A DNA stretch of 6,959 bases from an uncultured Lachnospiraceae bacterium. GTDB taxonomy: Bacteria; Bacillota; Clostridia; Lachnospirales; Lachnospiraceae. Positions 5,924-6,959 of this stretch are shown piece by piece. The position numbers and the translations under genes are program-made. The DNA is taken from the NCBI GenBank assembly GCA_934338765.1, contig CAKRHL010000107.1, positions 1-6,959 on the forward strand, in the 5' to 3' direction. Position 1 is the first letter of the stretch. Each line of letters begins with the position of its first letter. Below the pieces are notes generated by a model. The model was not told where the DNA came from, did not search any database, and saw only the letters and a list, made by a program, of their open reading frames with translations.

Positions 5924-5929
5924 ACGAGG
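5924..5929 (+). promoter_or_regulatory. Ribosome binding site that favours the start at 5936
   Basis: ACGAGG touches the ATG at 5930 but lies 6 nt before the second in-frame ATG at 5936, a normal spacing. The start at 5936 is therefore preferred, making the protein 329 rather than 331 residues. Confidence 0.5.
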
Positions 5930-5935
5930 ATGATT

Positions 5936-6925
5936 ATGTATACACCAAATGAAAACAGATATGAAAAAATGATCTATACCCACTGTGGCAAAAGCGGTCT
6001 GAGACTTCCAAAGATCTCACTGGGTTTCTGGCAGAATTTCGGATATCAGTCCGACTTTGCCAATATGGAAGAAATGGTTCATACGGCATTTGACCTTGGC
6101 ATCAATCATTTTGATCTTGCCAATAACTATGGCAACCCCTATAACGGCAGTGCCGAGGAAAACTTTGGACGGATCCTGGACCGGGGCATGCGCCCATTTC
6201 GTGATGAAATGTGTATTTCGACCAAAGCGGGATATGAAATGTGGGATGGTCCCTTCGGGGACCGCAACGGTTCCAGAAAATATCTGATCGCATCTCTGGA
6301 TCAGAGCCTGAAACGCATGAAGCTGGATTATGTGGATATCTTTTATCATCATGTCTATGATCCGGATACGCCGTTAGAGGAGACAGCATCGGCATTGGAT
6401 CAGGTAGTCCGCCAGGGCAAGGCTCTCTATGTGGGGATTTCAAATTACAACCGGGAACAGACTGCCAAAATGCAGCAGCTTCTCACAGAATTAAAAACGC
6501 CTTTCATTATCAATCAGCCGTCCTATTCCATGTTAAACCGCTGGATCGAAGAGGACGGGCTGGATGATTATGCCTTTGAAAACGGCATTGGTCTGGCTGT
6601 ATTTTCCCCATTGTCACAGGGATTTCTGACGGATCGTTATCTGCACGGAATCCCAGAGGATTCCCGGATCGGCAAAGGCAATACATGGCTTGGGGAACAG
6701 TTAAACGATGAACTTGTGGCAAAACTGAACCGCCTTAATGATATCGCTTCAAAGAGAGGGCAGACCTTATCGGAGATGGCTCTGGCATGGTGTCTGTCCA
6801 ATAAAGCGGTCACTACTGTTTTGGTTGGTGCCAGCAGTCCGGAGCAGATCCGTACCAATACTGCTTGTCTGAAGCATCTTGACTTTACGGAGGAAGAGCT
6901 GGCAGAGATCCGGACACTTCTGTAA
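5936..6925 (+). CDS. yghZ: YghZ-type aldo/keto reductase (L-glyceraldehyde 3-phosphate / methylglyoxal reductase)
   Basis: This is an NADPH-dependent aldo/keto reductase of the AKR14 group. E. coli YghZ (Gpr) of this group reduces L-glyceraldehyde 3-phosphate and methylglyoxal (family knowledge). Diagnostic stretches nearly identical to YghZ as I recall it are HCGKSGLRLPKISLGFWQNFG (from residue 16), FDLANNYG, GSAEENFGRIL, ISTKAGYEMWDGP, SRKYLIASLDQSLKRM, YVDIFYHH, GKALYVGISNYN, NQPSYSMLNRW and the cofactor-binding GASSPEQIRTN. Counting from 5936, the catalytic tetrad is Asp60, Tyr65, Lys97 and His139, all present. The protein ends about 15 residues earlier than E. coli YghZ, lacking its C-terminal tail. 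Translation may begin at ATG 5930, but 5936 has better ribosome-binding-site spacing. It follows mtnN by 22 nt with no terminator, so it is probably the third gene of the luxS operon. Substrate is inferred from family only. Confidence 0.9.
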   Translation: MYTPNENRYEKMIYTHCGKSGLRLPKISLGFWQNFGYQSDFANMEEMVHTAFDLGINHFDLANNYGNPYNGSAEENFGRILDRGMRPFRDEMCISTKAGYEMWDGPFGDRNGSRKYLIASLDQSLKRMKLDYVDIFYHHVYDPDTPLEETASALDQVVRQGKALYVGISNYNREQTAKMQQLLTELKTPFIINQPSYSMLNRWIEEDGLDDYAFENGIGLAVFSPLSQGFLTDRYLHGIPEDSRIGKGNTWLGEQLNDELVAKLNRLNDIASKRGQTLSEMALAWCLSNKAVTTVLVGASSPEQIRTNTACLKHLDFTEEELAEIRTLL

Positions 6926-6959
6926 GAGCTTACATTGCATTTAAAATAACCAATGAGGC

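Noticed and set aside
6926..6959. Terminator or new gene after the last reductase
   Set aside because: Only 34 bases remain; no hairpin or ribosome binding site is visible in them.

Overview
The window looks like a chromosomal segment of a Gram-positive anaerobic gut Firmicute, most likely a member of the Lachnospiraceae (Clostridia). This is inferred from moderate GC, strong AGGAG-type ribosome binding sites, LuxS/MtnN/DUF1294 sequences of clostridial type, and a large secreted protein with a Ser/Thr/Pro linker and a Lys-rich fibronectin type III domain of the kind common in that family. I see no mobile element, phage gene, CRISPR array, tRNA or rRNA.

Layout. (1) Positions 1-452 (+): the 3' part of a four-helix DUF2798 membrane protein, followed by an AT-rich hairpin terminator. 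(2) 618-1442 (+): a single-gene unit encoding an aldo/keto reductase of the 2,5-diketo-gluconate reductase type, with its own strong promoter. (3) 1569-1838 (+): a small DUF1294 membrane protein. A perfect 23-bp inverted repeat swallows its stop codon and probably terminates transcription from both sides. (4) 1914-4400 (-): an 828-residue exported protein with a signal peptide, a beta-propeller-like body, a small Ig-like module, a long Ser/Thr/Pro linker and a C-terminal Fn3 domain. No cell-wall anchor is visible. (5) 4401-4717: a 317-bp divergent regulatory region with two back-to-back promoter candidates, a 20-bp-spaced direct repeat and an AT-rich dyad. (6) 4718-6925 (+): an apparent operon of luxS, mtnN (pfs) and a YghZ-type aldo/keto reductase, with gaps of 17 and 22 bases (16 if the more upstream start of the third gene is used).

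How the genes fit together. MtnN and LuxS are consecutive enzymes that detoxify S-adenosylhomocysteine: MtnN removes adenine, and LuxS splits S-ribosylhomocysteine into homocysteine and DPD, the precursor of autoinducer-2. The third gene encodes a reductase whose family acts on small reactive carbonyls such as methylglyoxal and L-glyceraldehyde 3-phosphate. Its place directly behind the DPD-producing enzymes suggests, as a hypothesis only, that it deals with DPD or related dicarbonyls. The divergent secreted protein shares the control region with luxS, so the two transcription units may be co-regulated.

Most of the window is ordinary chromosome. The most interesting items are the luxS-mtnN-reductase operon, the unassigned 828-residue exported protein, and the structured divergent promoter region between them. 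I did not find convincing evidence of a wholly new system.
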